Shown: one piece after another, positions 6,095 to 15,286 of the stretch
How positions within the stretch are numbered: the stretch's first letter is position 1
How the letters are laid out: each line of letters starts with the position of its first letter
NCBI GenBank assembly: GCA_964398185.1
Contig: CAYNML010000023.1
Coordinates: 7,972-71,971, forward strand
Reading direction: 5' to 3'
Source: Fen-1058 sp964398185
GTDB taxonomy: Bacteria; Chloroflexota; Anaerolineae; Fen-1058
Length of the DNA: 64,000 bases
Notes under the pieces: generated by a model
Databases searched by the model: none
Told to the model about the DNA's origin: nothing
What the model saw: the letters and a program-made list of their open reading frames with translations, nothing else
Translations under genes and position numbers: made by a program

Positions 6095-8473
6095 CTATTC
6101 GTACGCCAGGCTCTCGCGGATGCTGATGCGCGTCGCGCGCCAGGCCGGCAGCGCCGCGCCCAGAATCGACAGCACCACGATGATGATCAGCCACTGCCCT
6201 GCGCCGGTCCACGAGAATTGATAGACGACGCCAAAGTTGATCACCTGCCCGATGACGAGCGAGAATAACTGCCCTACCGGAACGCTCAGCGGGATGGCGA
6301 TGACCCAGGCCAGCAGGCCGAGGATCAAGCCTTCGCCCACGAACAACCGCGCGATCTGGAACGATGATGCTCCGATGGCACGCATCACGCCGATCTCGCG
6401 CCGCCGCTCCAGCACGTTGATGGAGAGCGTGCCCGCCAACCCGATCGCGCCGACGACGGCGATGAGGGCCGACATCGTCAACAGCATGGCCGTGATGATG
6501 CCGAAGGTGTTCTCGTTGTTCACGCGGATGCTTTCCGCAGTCTGAGTGCCGCCCACCTTCAAGCCGCGCGCATTCAGTGCTTCGCGCAGATTCTTTTCCA
6601 CACGCAGTTGAGTCGCGGCCGTGTCGGGCGTCACTTCTATCCACGCGGTGGTGCCGCGTCCGCTTAAACCGACTTCGCGTTGATACACGCCCAGCGGCAC
6701 ATAGATGTTGCGCTGCATGTTGCTCAAGTCAGTGACAGTCCCCACCACCGTCCAGGCCACTTTCTGGTCGCCGTCGATCTTCACGAAGAGAGTGTCACCC
6801 ACGCTAATGCCCATCTTGCCGGCGACATCAGTCGAGACGACGATGGCCTGTTCATCTTCTGGCAATAACCAGCGGCCTTGTACCTGTGTCAACTTGAGCA
6901 GGCGCGAATCGGGCTGCACGGCGTTGATGAAGATGTCCTTGCCTTCCGCCGATTCTTTATCTTTGTAGGCCGTGCTCGATTGGAACAGCGTAAACTCGGC
7001 AAACTCGATGTCAGGCTGGCTCTCGATGATGGCCTGTGCTTCGGCGATGCGCACCGGCCGCTCGAAGTACATCAGCACCTTCAGCCCCAGCGAATCGGTG
7101 AGATAGTTGATCGTGTAAGTGAAGGATGCGGCGGAACTCATCACCATGACGAAGACCACACCCGCCATGATCAACGTGATCTGCGTCAGCACCACGCGGC
7201 CCTTGCGGCGGAAGGTATTGCGGATCGTGAGGATGGCCTGCCGGGGCAGACCGCGCACCTTCGCCAAAACCCGATCGACCAACCCCTTCCCGAAGGTTGC
7301 ACCGATGCCATAGTTGCTGGTGGCTTCGCGCACCGTCAAGCGCACACCGGAATAGATGGGCCACAGCGCCGCCAGCAGCGGCACCAGCAGCGCCACGATC
7401 ACCTGCTGCGCCACAGCTGAGGCCGAGGTGTTCACATTCGGATCGGGCGCGATCCCCATCATCTTCAGCAGCCCTTCGGCGACGGCGTCCGCGAACAGCA
7501 CACCCAGCGGCAGCGCGATGAACAGCGCCAGCAAGCCATAGATCAGCACGCTGACCAGGTACAACGTCATCACCTGCCGCGTCGTGCCGCCGATGGCTTT
7601 CATGATGCCGATCTGCGGGATTTGTTGTGCTACCAGCGCGTTGACGGTATTCACCACCAGGAACAGGCCCAGCGCCAGCGCCAGCACGCCCATCACCGTG
7701 GTGATCATGATCACGCCGTTGACCATGTCTTGCAGAAAATGCTTGTTGGGATCGAAGGTGCGGTAGAAGAACACCGGCACATTCATCTTTTCCAGCGCGC
7801 TTTTCAACTGCTCGGCGACGGCTTGCGCAGTGGCTTCGGAATACTGGGGCACCTGAGCTAACACGACGGTATAGCCCCAGAAGCCCCAGATCTCCTCGGC
7901 CATTTTCGGGCTGATGAAGATCGCCGCATCGCCGCCGAAAGCGGGCATGTTGCCCATGATGTCTTTGACGACGCCCCCCACCTTCACTTCATGCTCGCGC
8001 CCGTTGATCTGCAGCGTCAGCGTGCTGCCCGGCTGAATGCCGAAGTATTCCACCGACGCTTCTTCGACGGCTACCACGTTCTTCGCCGGCCATGCGCCGC
8101 TGACCAGTTCCACCGTGTTGAACTGCTGCTGCTCGTAATCCGAGCGGACGCCGATGCCCATGTCGCGCCACTGCTGATCGGGCGTCAGGCGCCAGCGCGC
8201 GTTCAAGCTGAGTTGGCCGTCCACGCCCGCCAGTCCCGGCTCACGCGCCAGACGTGCGATCTGATCGTCGTCGACAATGCCGTCCAACCACAGCCGCACG
8301 TGCGCGGGATTGGTGGATTGGTAGCTGCTCAACATGCGCGACGGCATCAGTTCCATCATGCCGCTGTTGATGCCCACCGCGAACACGCCGATGGCGATGC
8401 TCAGCACGGCCAGCACCGAGCGGCCCAGATTGCGCTTTAAGTCGCGCAGGATTTTGATATAACCTCGTCGCAT
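6095..8473 (-). CDS. ABC transporter permease, FtsX/MacB type with two FtsX domains
   Basis: A 792-residue integral membrane protein. An N-terminal membrane segment (RSVLAVLSIAIGVFAVGI, about 18-36) is followed by a MacB-type extracytoplasmic domain. Next comes a first FtsX domain with a cluster of membrane helices (about 255-385). The arrangement is then repeated: a membrane segment after RRKGRVVLTQITLIMAG, a second extracytoplasmic domain, and a C-terminal FtsX helix cluster containing NVLERRREIGVMRAIGASSF, the usual cytoplasmic coupling motif. Eight membrane helices fit the fused (pseudo-dimeric) type. GAGGAG lies before the ATG. It is downstream of the ATPase gene and upstream of the two adaptors, completing an export system of unknown substrate. 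Confidence 0.93.
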   Translation of the reverse strand: MRRGYIKILRDLKRNLGRSVLAVLSIAIGVFAVGINSGMMELMPSRMLSSYQSTNPAHVRLWLDGIVDDDQIARLAREPGLAGVDGQLSLNARWRLTPDQQWRDMGIGVRSDYEQQQFNTVELVSGAWPAKNVVAVEEASVEYFGIQPGSTLTLQINGREHEVKVGGVVKDIMGNMPAFGGDAAIFISPKMAEEIWGFWGYTVVLAQVPQYSEATAQAVAEQLKSALEKMNVPVFFYRTFDPNKHFLQDMVNGVIMITTVMGVLALALGLFLVVNTVNALVAQQIPQIGIMKAIGGTTRQVMTLYLVSVLIYGLLALFIALPLGVLFADAVAEGLLKMMGIAPDPNVNTSASAVAQQVIVALLVPLLAALWPIYSGVRLTVREATSNYGIGATFGKGLVDRVLAKVRGLPRQAILTIRNTFRRKGRVVLTQITLIMAGVVFVMVMSSAASFTYTINYLTDSLGLKVLMYFERPVRIAEAQAIIESQPDIEFAEFTLFQSSTAYKDKESAEGKDIFINAVQPDSRLLKLTQVQGRWLLPEDEQAIVVSTDVAGKMGISVGDTLFVKIDGDQKVAWTVVGTVTDLSNMQRNIYVPLGVYQREVGLSGRGTTAWIEVTPDTAATQLRVEKNLREALNARGLKVGGTQTAESIRVNNENTFGIITAMLLTMSALIAVVGAIGLAGTLSINVLERRREIGVMRAIGASSFQIARLFVGEGLILGLLAWVIAIPLSVPVGQLFSLVIGQVINFGVVYQFSWTGAGQWLIIIVVLSILGAALPAWRATRISIRESLAYE

Positions 8474-8487
8474 CTTCCACTGCTCCT

Positions 8488-8533
8488 CGACCGCGCGGAC
8501 GCGGTCGACTCAAACCGCGCGGACGCGGTTTGA
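8488..8533 (-). repeat. Two intercistronic hairpins with UCCG loops
   Basis: In the 68-base gap between ATPase and permease, CGACCGCG/CGCGGTCG (8488-8507) and TCAAACCGCG/CGCGGTTTGA (8510-8533) form consecutive perfect stems. In the mRNA each is capped by a UCCG tetraloop. They may stabilise or separate the two coding parts of the message. Confidence 0.6.
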
Positions 8534-8541
8534 GAGCGTCA

Positions 8542-9687
8542 TTAGTGCTGCCCGTTCTTGCGCTCGATTGCTTCGATTTCGGACGCGCGCCGATCGGCCA
8601 CTTCGCCGATCGCATCGCGCATCGTTTCTGATTCGTGCCGCAAACTGTGGAACGTCTCTTTATCCAGCGCCATCACTTCCACGCCGCTGGCGCCCGCGCG
8701 CACGGTGGCGTTGCGTTCGGCGCCGCGCAGCAGCGCAATTTCGCCGAAGTATTGCCCGCTGTGCAGCGTCGAGACAATGATGTCTGATCCATCGACGCCC
8801 TTCAGCACCACCTCGGCGCTGCCGCGCGTGATCAGGTAAAAGTTGTCGGGTGTCGCGCCTTCCTGCACGATGATGCTGCCGGGTTCGTGTCGGGCTGGCG
8901 CCAGTTTCCGGGTCGCGCGGATCAACTGATCGGTTGTGAGCGACGAGAACGTGCGCGCCAGATATTCTTCGATGATCTCACCATCTGAGACGACGACGGC
9001 GCGCTGCACACGCTTCGCTTTATCGGCATCGTGCGTCACCATCACGATCGTTTTGCCTTGATTCGCCAGTGTCTCAAAGAGCGTAAAGACATCTTCCGCA
9101 GTTTTGGAGTCGAGGTTGCCCGTCGGTTCGTCGGCGACGAGGATGGGCGGATCGTTGGCAAGGGCGCGCGCAATGGCGGCGCGCTGCTGCTGGCCGCCCG
9201 ACACCGCCGCGGGCAGCTTGTGCGCTTGATCGCCCAACCCCACCATGTCCAGTAATTCCACGGCGCGGCGCTTGCGTTCGCGCGGGCTGTAGACGCCGCA
9301 GAAATCCATCGGCAGCATGATGTTCTCCGCCAGCGTCAGCGTCGGCAGCAGTTGGAAGAACTGGAACACGATGCCCAGGTTCTTGCCGCGCCAGCGGGCC
9401 AGCTTGCTCTCGCCCAGATTGTGCACCAGCGTGTGATCGATGTACACTTCGCCCGCCGTGGGATGATCGATGCCGGTGATCATGTTGAGCAGGGTGGACT
9501 TGCCGCTGCCCGACTTGCCGATGACGGCCACGAACTCGCCGCGGTTCACGCGCAGGCTGACGTTCTTCAACGCGGTGAACGGCCCGGCCGCCGTCTTGAA
9601 GGTCTTGACCACGTCGCGCACTTCGATGAGATATTCGCTGCTCTTGCCGTTACCATTGCCGTTTTTGGTGGGAAGTAAACTGAACAT
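8542..9687 (-). CDS. MacB-like ABC ATPase fused to a cyclic-nucleotide-binding domain
   Basis: A 381-residue cytoplasmic ATPase. Walker A GKSGSGKST lies at residues 57-65, the signature SGGQQQR at about 163-169, and Walker B ILVADE at about 182-187, followed by PTGNLDSKT as in LolD/MacB ATPases. Residues about 250-370 form a cNMP-binding (CAP_ED) domain containing FGEIALLRGAERNATVRA, the phosphate-binding cassette with Glu and Arg in place. Such domains normally gate channels or transcription factors; fused here, the domain could tie export to cAMP or another nucleotide. The ATG at 9687 has GAGG seven bases upstream; an alternative ATG at 9702 lacks a clear site. The permease gene follows. 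Confidence 0.92.
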   Translation of the reverse strand: MFSLLPTKNGNGNGKSSEYLIEVRDVVKTFKTAAGPFTALKNVSLRVNRGEFVAVIGKSGSGKSTLLNMITGIDHPTAGEVYIDHTLVHNLGESKLARWRGKNLGIVFQFFQLLPTLTLAENIMLPMDFCGVYSPRERKRRAVELLDMVGLGDQAHKLPAAVSGGQQQRAAIARALANDPPILVADEPTGNLDSKTAEDVFTLFETLANQGKTIVMVTHDADKAKRVQRAVVVSDGEIIEEYLARTFSSLTTDQLIRATRKLAPARHEPGSIIVQEGATPDNFYLITRGSAEVVLKGVDGSDIIVSTLHSGQYFGEIALLRGAERNATVRAGASGVEVMALDKETFHSLRHESETMRDAIGEVADRRASEIEAIERKNGQH

Positions 9688-9720
9688 GCTGCTGCCTCGC
9701 ATTGGTTTCTTTCGGGGTTA

Positions 9721-9771
9721 AGGATAAATGAAAACAGCCGGTGTAACCTAACATCTGGCTAACAACCGGCT
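9721..9771 (-). promoter_or_regulatory. Conserved 51-bp element upstream of the ABC operon (copy 2)
   Basis: This is the second version of the element at 3327-3377, here with arms AGCCGGT and ACCGGCT and the shared block GGCTAACAACCGGCT. It ends 34 bases before the ATPase start on the minus strand. The leftward sequence continues into TTTATCCTTAAC, resembling the stretch after copy 1. Candidate common regulatory site. Confidence 0.5.
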
Positions 9772-9832
9772 GAACGATCGCGACAGATTGAATGATGGGA
9801 TTGAAGAAGATGCCGCTTGAGTTAGAGATTCG

Positions 9833-10603
9833 TTACGATGTGGCAGGTCTTCCAACCCGCAGATACAGCGGCCAGCGCACAACCCGATTGATCTCTGCAC
9901 CCCAGGCGGCTGCAAATTCCGCGCGTTTCACGTCGAGAGGATCGACGCCGTAGGCATCTTTGTACTTGGGCGCCGCCGACCAGCTGCTCAAGTAACCGAA
10001 GAGATCAGCCAGCGACCAGGTCATCTCCAGCGAAAATTCCGGCGGAGCGATCTCATCGAACGGAAACGGCAGCGTCCGATAGTGCTCATCCACCCAACGA
10101 ATCTGCGGCGGCCAGAACTCGCCCAGCACGTCGCGATAATACGATTTCATCACAGCATCGACGGCGGGCGTGATCCCGGTGAGGTTATAGCACCACACGG
10201 CGATCACGCCTTCGGGTTTTAGCACGCGCTTCACTTCCGCGTAGAACCGATCGAGATCGAACCAGTGCACGGCCAGCGCCGCCGTCACCAGATCGATTGA
10301 CTGATCTTCAATCGCGCTGTGCTCAGCCGTCGCCACGCGATATGTGACGCGCTCGTGCGGCGTTGCTAAAGCAATCTGCTGCTCGCTGGGATCGGTGGCG
10401 ATGACCGATTGGTAATGCCTCGCCAACCCGATCGCTGCCTGTCCGTTGCCTGTGCCCACATCCCAGGCGCGATCGTGCTGCGGCGTCAACGAGGCGAGGT
10501 ACTCGTACAACTTCGCCGGATACAGCGGGCGATAGCGGGCATAGTCTTGCGCTTGCCGCGAGAAATGATCGGGAGATTGCTGAACGTTTATAACTCCATC
10601 CAT
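9833..10603 (-). CDS. Class I SAM-dependent methyltransferase
   Basis: A 256-residue enzyme with the N-terminal motif DHFSRQAQDYARYRPLYPAKL, then motif I DVGTGNGQA (48-56) for binding S-adenosylmethionine, an acidic ATDPSEQQ after strand 2, and motif IV AALAVHWFD. The layout is that of Methyltransf_11 proteins annotated generically as small-molecule methyltransferases. The ATG at 10603 keeps the whole domain. A longer TTG start at 10678 would overlap the end of the WD40 gene and add an unlikely Gly/Arg-rich leader. It is encoded just downstream of the NB-ARC-WD40 gene, possibly as its last cistron. A decayed fragment of a close relative lies near 23.4 kb. Substrate unknown. Confidence 0.85.
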   Translation of the reverse strand: MDGVINVQQSPDHFSRQAQDYARYRPLYPAKLYEYLASLTPQHDRAWDVGTGNGQAAIGLARHYQSVIATDPSEQQIALATPHERVTYRVATAEHSAIEDQSIDLVTAALAVHWFDLDRFYAEVKRVLKPEGVIAVWCYNLTGITPAVDAVMKSYYRDVLGEFWPPQIRWVDEHYRTLPFPFDEIAPPEFSLEMTWSLADLFGYLSSWSAAPKYKDAYGVDPLDVKRAEFAAAWGAEINRVVRWPLYLRVGRPATS

Positions 10604-10674
10604 GCGCCGGCGGTGTTCTTCTGTGCCTCCCGGTAAATGTAGGCTGCCGCCGCCACATCTTCTACCGCATTCAT

Positions 10675-13600
10675 TCAACTCTCGCTTATCTGTTCGATCG
10701 CGCCCATCAGCTTGAGCGACTGTTTCTGGGCGTCGGTCAAGCCCTTGATGCCAGTGAAGTTGAGCCGTTCGTACGGGCGATCGCGGCGCAGCGTCTCCAC
10801 GTGTTTGCCACTCTCCGTCTGCCAGATTTGGATGGCCCCATCGTCCCCGCAGCTGGCGAGGAGGCGACCGTCAGGACTGGCTCGCAGCGATTGTACCGGT
10901 CCTTCGTGTCCCTTTCGTGATAGGCTGCACTCTCCGGTTTGCGGATTCCACCAGCGAAGAGTGCCATCACTGCCCGCGCTGACTAATCGTTCGCCGTCCG
11001 CGCTCCAGGCAACGGCAAAGACCGATTCGTTCGGGTCGTCAAGCACGCCAATCCGCTGCCAGCTGTGCGTGTCCCAAATAAACAATTGGTCGCTCCCGTG
11101 TCCCCAGCTGCCCGAAGCGAGCCGCGTGCCGTCGGCACTCCAGGCAAGGGCTGTCACCATACCGCGTTGCCCCTGAAGCGTGGCGCGTAAGGAATAATCA
11201 CCGCTGTTCCAGACAAGAATAACTCCCCCCTCGCCTGAAGAAGCGAGATACCTGGCGTTAGGACTCCATTCCACGCGGCGGATTCTGGGAGGCACATCGG
11301 ATTGCCCAACACGTTGAAAGGTTTGAGTGTGCAGGTCGTAAATAAACACACCCTGTCGGTGAGTGGCAACCGCCAGGCGTTCGCCATCCGGACTCCACGC
11401 CGTGTCGAAAAGTTGAGCGTCCACCAGCGCGGAATCCGTCAAAACCCGCTCAGTTACGGCTTTGGCGACATCCCAAATACGGATCGTGTTGTCCTCGCTG
11501 CAGCTTGCCAGCCACCGACCATCGGGGCTCCATGAGACGCCCCAGATGATCGCCTTGTGACCGCGCAGCAGATGAAGCGGAACGCGCTGTGCAACATCCC
11601 AAATTGTAACCAGCCGATCGTTGCCCCCGCCTGCAATTTGCGCGCTGTTCGGACTCCACGCCACATCGAACACGGTGCATGCAAAACCCTGCCAGGTGCG
11701 GATGCACTGCCCCGTGGTCATATCTAAGGATTGCATGCCGCCATCTTCAAAGGCGGTACTTAACGCACTGCTATCCGGTGAAAAGGCCAGGGCACGCACG
11801 GGCGCCATCCTTCCATAGAACGTCGTGCGCTGCTTGTGTTGTTCTACGTCCCAGACCCAGAACGAACGGTCCAGCTCGCCCGCTGCCAGATAACGGCCAT
11901 TGGAACTCCACACCAGCCCCGAAAGGCGCGACGAAACGGGGATGGTTTCCCCTGGCGTCCCGCGCCTGACCTCCCACAACTTGACTGTCCCATCCCAACT
12001 CGCGCTGGCGAGCGTTCGACCATCGGGTGAAAAGGCCAGTCCCCGCACAGGACTGCTGTGCCCGTCGAGTGTCTGGACCGGTGTGGGCTTGATCTCTGGC
12101 GAATCTGCTCCAGCCTTCTTCCACAGGCGGATGTGCGCGTCATGTCCCGCACTGGCCAGAAATTTTCCATCAGGACTCCAGGTAACACAAAACACTGGAC
12201 CGGTATGGTCGTTCAGGGTTTGGAGCAATGCACCGCTGGCCGCATCCCAGATGCGAACTTGACCATCGGTCCCGCCACTGGCGATAGTGCGCCCGTCGAG
12301 TGAAAATGCCAATCCCATGATTGCATCCACTGCGGGACTTGTCCAAAGCAGCGTGCCGTCGGCTGTATTCCACAGCTTGATGACACCATCCCAACTGCCC
12401 GTGGCCAGGCGCTGTTCGTCCGGGCTGAATGCCAGGGCGGTTACCACGCTGTAATGCGCTCGCCAGGTGAACTGAAATTGTCGTTTCGAGTATAACCAGA
12501 TCTGGGCCTGTCCTTGACGACTGCCGGCCGCCCAATAGTTCCCCTGCCGGCTGAAGGCCATGACTGAAATCGTATCGGACACTATCGTGAACACCGCGTC
12601 GCGCAGGGTGGCCTCAGCCAGACTCGTGTCGTGCAGGTTCACGCCGCGCAAATCGGCGTTCCGAATGGAGAGCTGGTGCAAATCGAGCCTGGACAAATCG
12701 CCGCGCAAGGTGCGCAGCAGCGCCAGCAGGTTGGCCGGCGCATACCCTTGATATTCGTCACTCTGCCCGCGTAATGGCTCCAGCAGCGCGAGCAAGCGCG
12801 CGGCCAGGGCCGCAGGTTCTGGCAACGAGGATTGCAAGCGGGTGAGCAGCGGTGTCACGATCATCCGTTCCTGCGCCACCCGAATATATTCTTTGCCGTT
12901 AGCCAGTTCCAGTCCGTGATCAATCAAGAGGTGCAGTCGTCCGCGTTCAATCTCGTTCACCACCGCTTCGATGAAGCGCGTCGTTGTATATTCCAGCACG
13001 ACCGATTGGAGGGTGAAGCTGCCTTTCACCTTGCCGCGCTCAATCAGCGAGCGACCGCGCAGCGTATCCAACGCTTCCAAAACCTGCGCGCCGGGCAGCG
13101 GCTTAACCAGCACGTTGGCGAGTTGTGGCACCGTCACCGGCTCGCGCAGAATCGCCAGCCACAGCATGATGCTTTCTTCCACGGCCGAGAGCCGCGCAAA
13201 CTGCTCTTGCAGCAAGTAACGCACGCTGCCAAAAATCAATTCCCCTTGTTCCAAAAAGGGAGCGATCTCGCCGCCAAACAAATCCGCAATCGTTGGCGCC
13301 ACGATTTTCAAGGCGAGTGGGTTGCCGCCGTAGCGCTCAATCAAGCGTTCGCGCTCCGCCGCACTGCCGGTTACTTCTCTTTCTTGCAGCAGCAATTCGC
13401 ACGCGTCGGCGCCAAGCTGCCCGAGGTGCAGCGAGCGCACTGGTGTCTGACGGCCTTCGAGCGGCGCGAGTACACTGGGTTTTTCGCGGCTGGTGAGCAA
13501 GATGCAGCTGCGATGTTTCGTTTCCGCTGCGCGGCGCAGGACACGTGCATAGATCTCAAATTCCGGCAACATGCGCCCGCTCCCCTCGGCCTCTTCCATC

Positions 13601-14355
13601 ACGCTCTCCAGATTATCGATCACCAGCAGGACGCGCCGCGTGCGCAAATATTCAAACAGGAGGTTGATCTGTTGTTCGACCGTGTCCAAGGCGACGGTCA
13701 GAGGCTCGGGCGCCAAGAGGGGCAGTAATTCATCGCGCAAAGATTCCGGCGGCGGGGCATCACGCATAGACCGCCAAATGACAACGTCGAACTGGTCGGC
13801 GACGCGGTGCATGAGCGTGACGGCCAGCGCGGACTTGCCAATGCCGCCCATGCCCAGAATGCTCACCACACGACAGTGCTGTTCCAACAGCCAATCGCTC
13901 AAGAGTCCAAGCTCATCTTCGCGTCCGTAAAAGGCCGGGACCTCTGGCGCATCTCCCCAATCCGTGAGAGGCCCGAGCTTTGGCGCTTCCGCGTCAACGG
14001 ATGGTGAATGCGCTCTGGGTGCCGGCGCAGCCGATGAATCATGCGGCTGCGCCAGAAGGCGTGTGAGCCACGTTTCATCCAGGGGCACACGCACCCGAGC
14101 GCCTTGCCACAAGGCGCGGATTTCTTCCGCTTCCTGTCCACTGTGGAACGCGTTGCGCTGCAAACAGAGCTCGATCAAGTGCTTGAGATGGTGCGGCGAG
14201 GGACGACTGGAGCCGGCTTCCCAACCGACCACGGCCTGGCGCGAGACGCCCAGCAGTTCGGCCAGCCCGGATTGGGTCAAATCGCTGGCGGTGCGAAGAA
14301 CCAGGATTTGCTGACCGAAACTATAGTCGTGTTCTCGATACGAAGAGGGTGACAT
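10675..14355 (-). CDS. XRE-type HTH / NB-ARC STAND NTPase / WD40 double-propeller protein
   Basis: A 1226-residue multidomain protein. Residues 15-55 form a helix-turn-helix (LTQSGLAELLGVSRQAVVGWE) of XRE type. A STAND NTPase follows with the typical lead-in FYGREDELGLL, P-loop GMGGIGKS (168-175), Walker B LLVIDN (243-248), sensor LLTSR and the GGNPLAL motif. A short run of pentapeptide-like leucine repeats (LSRLDLHQLSIRNADLRGVN) then leads to about 14 WD40 repeats, enough for two seven-bladed propellers. The tail RPYERLNFTGIKGLTDAQK resembles tails I recall from other Chloroflexota proteins of this type. In STAND proteins the repeats sense a ligand and the NTPase oligomerises. With DNA binding in place of a toxic effector, it may be a ligand-switched regulator. 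Phased repeats lie upstream. Confidence 0.92.
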   Translation of the reverse strand: MSPSSYREHDYSFGQQILVLRTASDLTQSGLAELLGVSRQAVVGWEAGSSRPSPHHLKHLIELCLQRNAFHSGQEAEEIRALWQGARVRVPLDETWLTRLLAQPHDSSAAPAPRAHSPSVDAEAPKLGPLTDWGDAPEVPAFYGREDELGLLSDWLLEQHCRVVSILGMGGIGKSALAVTLMHRVADQFDVVIWRSMRDAPPPESLRDELLPLLAPEPLTVALDTVEQQINLLFEYLRTRRVLLVIDNLESVMEEAEGSGRMLPEFEIYARVLRRAAETKHRSCILLTSREKPSVLAPLEGRQTPVRSLHLGQLGADACELLLQEREVTGSAAERERLIERYGGNPLALKIVAPTIADLFGGEIAPFLEQGELIFGSVRYLLQEQFARLSAVEESIMLWLAILREPVTVPQLANVLVKPLPGAQVLEALDTLRGRSLIERGKVKGSFTLQSVVLEYTTTRFIEAVVNEIERGRLHLLIDHGLELANGKEYIRVAQERMIVTPLLTRLQSSLPEPAALAARLLALLEPLRGQSDEYQGYAPANLLALLRTLRGDLSRLDLHQLSIRNADLRGVNLHDTSLAEATLRDAVFTIVSDTISVMAFSRQGNYWAAGSRQGQAQIWLYSKRQFQFTWRAHYSVVTALAFSPDEQRLATGSWDGVIKLWNTADGTLLWTSPAVDAIMGLAFSLDGRTIASGGTDGQVRIWDAASGALLQTLNDHTGPVFCVTWSPDGKFLASAGHDAHIRLWKKAGADSPEIKPTPVQTLDGHSSPVRGLAFSPDGRTLASASWDGTVKLWEVRRGTPGETIPVSSRLSGLVWSSNGRYLAAGELDRSFWVWDVEQHKQRTTFYGRMAPVRALAFSPDSSALSTAFEDGGMQSLDMTTGQCIRTWQGFACTVFDVAWSPNSAQIAGGGNDRLVTIWDVAQRVPLHLLRGHKAIIWGVSWSPDGRWLASCSEDNTIRIWDVAKAVTERVLTDSALVDAQLFDTAWSPDGERLAVATHRQGVFIYDLHTQTFQRVGQSDVPPRIRRVEWSPNARYLASSGEGGVILVWNSGDYSLRATLQGQRGMVTALAWSADGTRLASGSWGHGSDQLFIWDTHSWQRIGVLDDPNESVFAVAWSADGERLVSAGSDGTLRWWNPQTGECSLSRKGHEGPVQSLRASPDGRLLASCGDDGAIQIWQTESGKHVETLRRDRPYERLNFTGIKGLTDAQKQSLKLMGAIEQISES

Positions 14356-14396
14356 TGAAACAGCCTACTTTCACCGATCCTAAAGGTGCAGGCAAG

Positions 14397-14424
14397 TGAC
14401 AAGCGATGACAAGCGAGTTGTCAA
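14397..14424 (-). promoter_or_regulatory. Candidate operator of the XRE-NB-ARC-WD40 gene
   Basis: Two direct TGACAAGCGA repeats (14397-14406 and 14407-14416) are followed by TGTCAA. Read leftward this is TTGACA, TTGTCA, TTGTCA in about 10-11 bp phase. They lie about 42 bases upstream of the start codon of a protein that carries an HTH domain, so autoregulation is plausible. TTGACA could also be a -35 box, but no good -10 follows. Confidence 0.4.
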
Positions 14425-14641
14425 GTCTTGCAGAGTGACTTTGAGGCCTGTTCTGGCTATGATAGTTTCTGATGAAATCGTTCGAGCGGGTTCACAAGCG
14501 CTCGGACAAATCAGTGAAATAAGCGGCTCCGGCGGACTGCCAGGTTCATCATAACACACCGCACCCGCTGGGACAAGATGGAATTAAGGATCAACGCGGG
14601 AAACCGCGAAATTATGCATCCTAAAGAAAAGGAGAAATACC

Positions 14642-15190
14642 ATGTCAACACTCATCGTCGTAGGTTTCAAGAAGGACATGTTCCGGGCTTCGCAAGTGCT
14701 GAACGAGCTCGTGGACCTGAACTATGACTGGACCATTGATCTGGACGATGCCGTCGCCGCCTATCGCGACTATAACGGCAAACTGCGGATCGATGCCAGT
14801 TACCAGCTGACGACGGGCGAAGGAGCTGCCCTCGGCGGCCTGTTCGGCTCGTTGATCGGACTCACGTTGGGCGCAATTGCCGCGCCGGTAACCGCCGGCG
14901 CCAGCGTCGCCGTTGCGGCCGGCGCGATCGGCGGAGGCGTCATCGGCGCCGCGGGCGGCGCCCTGGATGCGAAGTGGTGGAAAGAGGACTTTGGCATCCC
15001 CGGGGAGTTTGTCAAGGATGTCGGCACGCTGGTGCAGCCCGGCGACTCGGCGATTTTTGCGCTGCTGCGTTCGACCGATCCAACCTTGGTCGCCGCGGAA
15101 TTCAGCAACTATGGCGGCACCGTGCTGTCGACCACCCTCACCCCGGAGCAAGCGCAAAAAGTGGAAGAGACTCTGAACGGCAAGCAGTAG
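14642..15190 (+). CDS. DUF1269 family membrane-associated protein
   Basis: A 182-residue protein beginning STLIVVGFKKDMFRASQVLNEL, a ferredoxin-like fold start typical of DUF1269. Two glycine/alanine-rich hydrophobic stretches in the middle (LGGLFGSLIGLTLGAIAAPVT and VAVAAGAIGGGVIGAAGGALD, about 62-104) may enter the membrane. The C-terminal part repeats an alpha/beta motif (PGDSAIFALLRSTDPTLVAAEF). AAGGAG lies before the ATG. It is the first gene of a run of co-directional stress-type genes. The molecular function of the family is not established; association with acid or general stress is inferred from neighbours such as HdeD and Hsp20. Confidence 0.8.
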   Translation: MSTLIVVGFKKDMFRASQVLNELVDLNYDWTIDLDDAVAAYRDYNGKLRIDASYQLTTGEGAALGGLFGSLIGLTLGAIAAPVTAGASVAVAAGAIGGGVIGAAGGALDAKWWKEDFGIPGEFVKDVGTLVQPGDSAIFALLRSTDPTLVAAEFSNYGGTVLSTTLTPEQAQKVEETLNGKQ

Positions 15191-15286
15191 TGTGAACGTA
15201 GCAGGTCCCAAGGTCTGTTTCGTGTGAAACAGCCTTTACTCTCGACAACAAAAAACAATCAAAATTCAATCAAAAGGAGAAACACA

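Noticed and set aside
12832..13728. 298-residue open frame opposite the NB-ARC-WD40 gene, and other long opposite-strand frames (27278-28762, 29560-31338, 21306-23306)
   Set aside because: They mirror well-supported genes on the other strand, show no family motif, and are rich in His, Arg and Gln as expected for antisense frames in GC-rich DNA.
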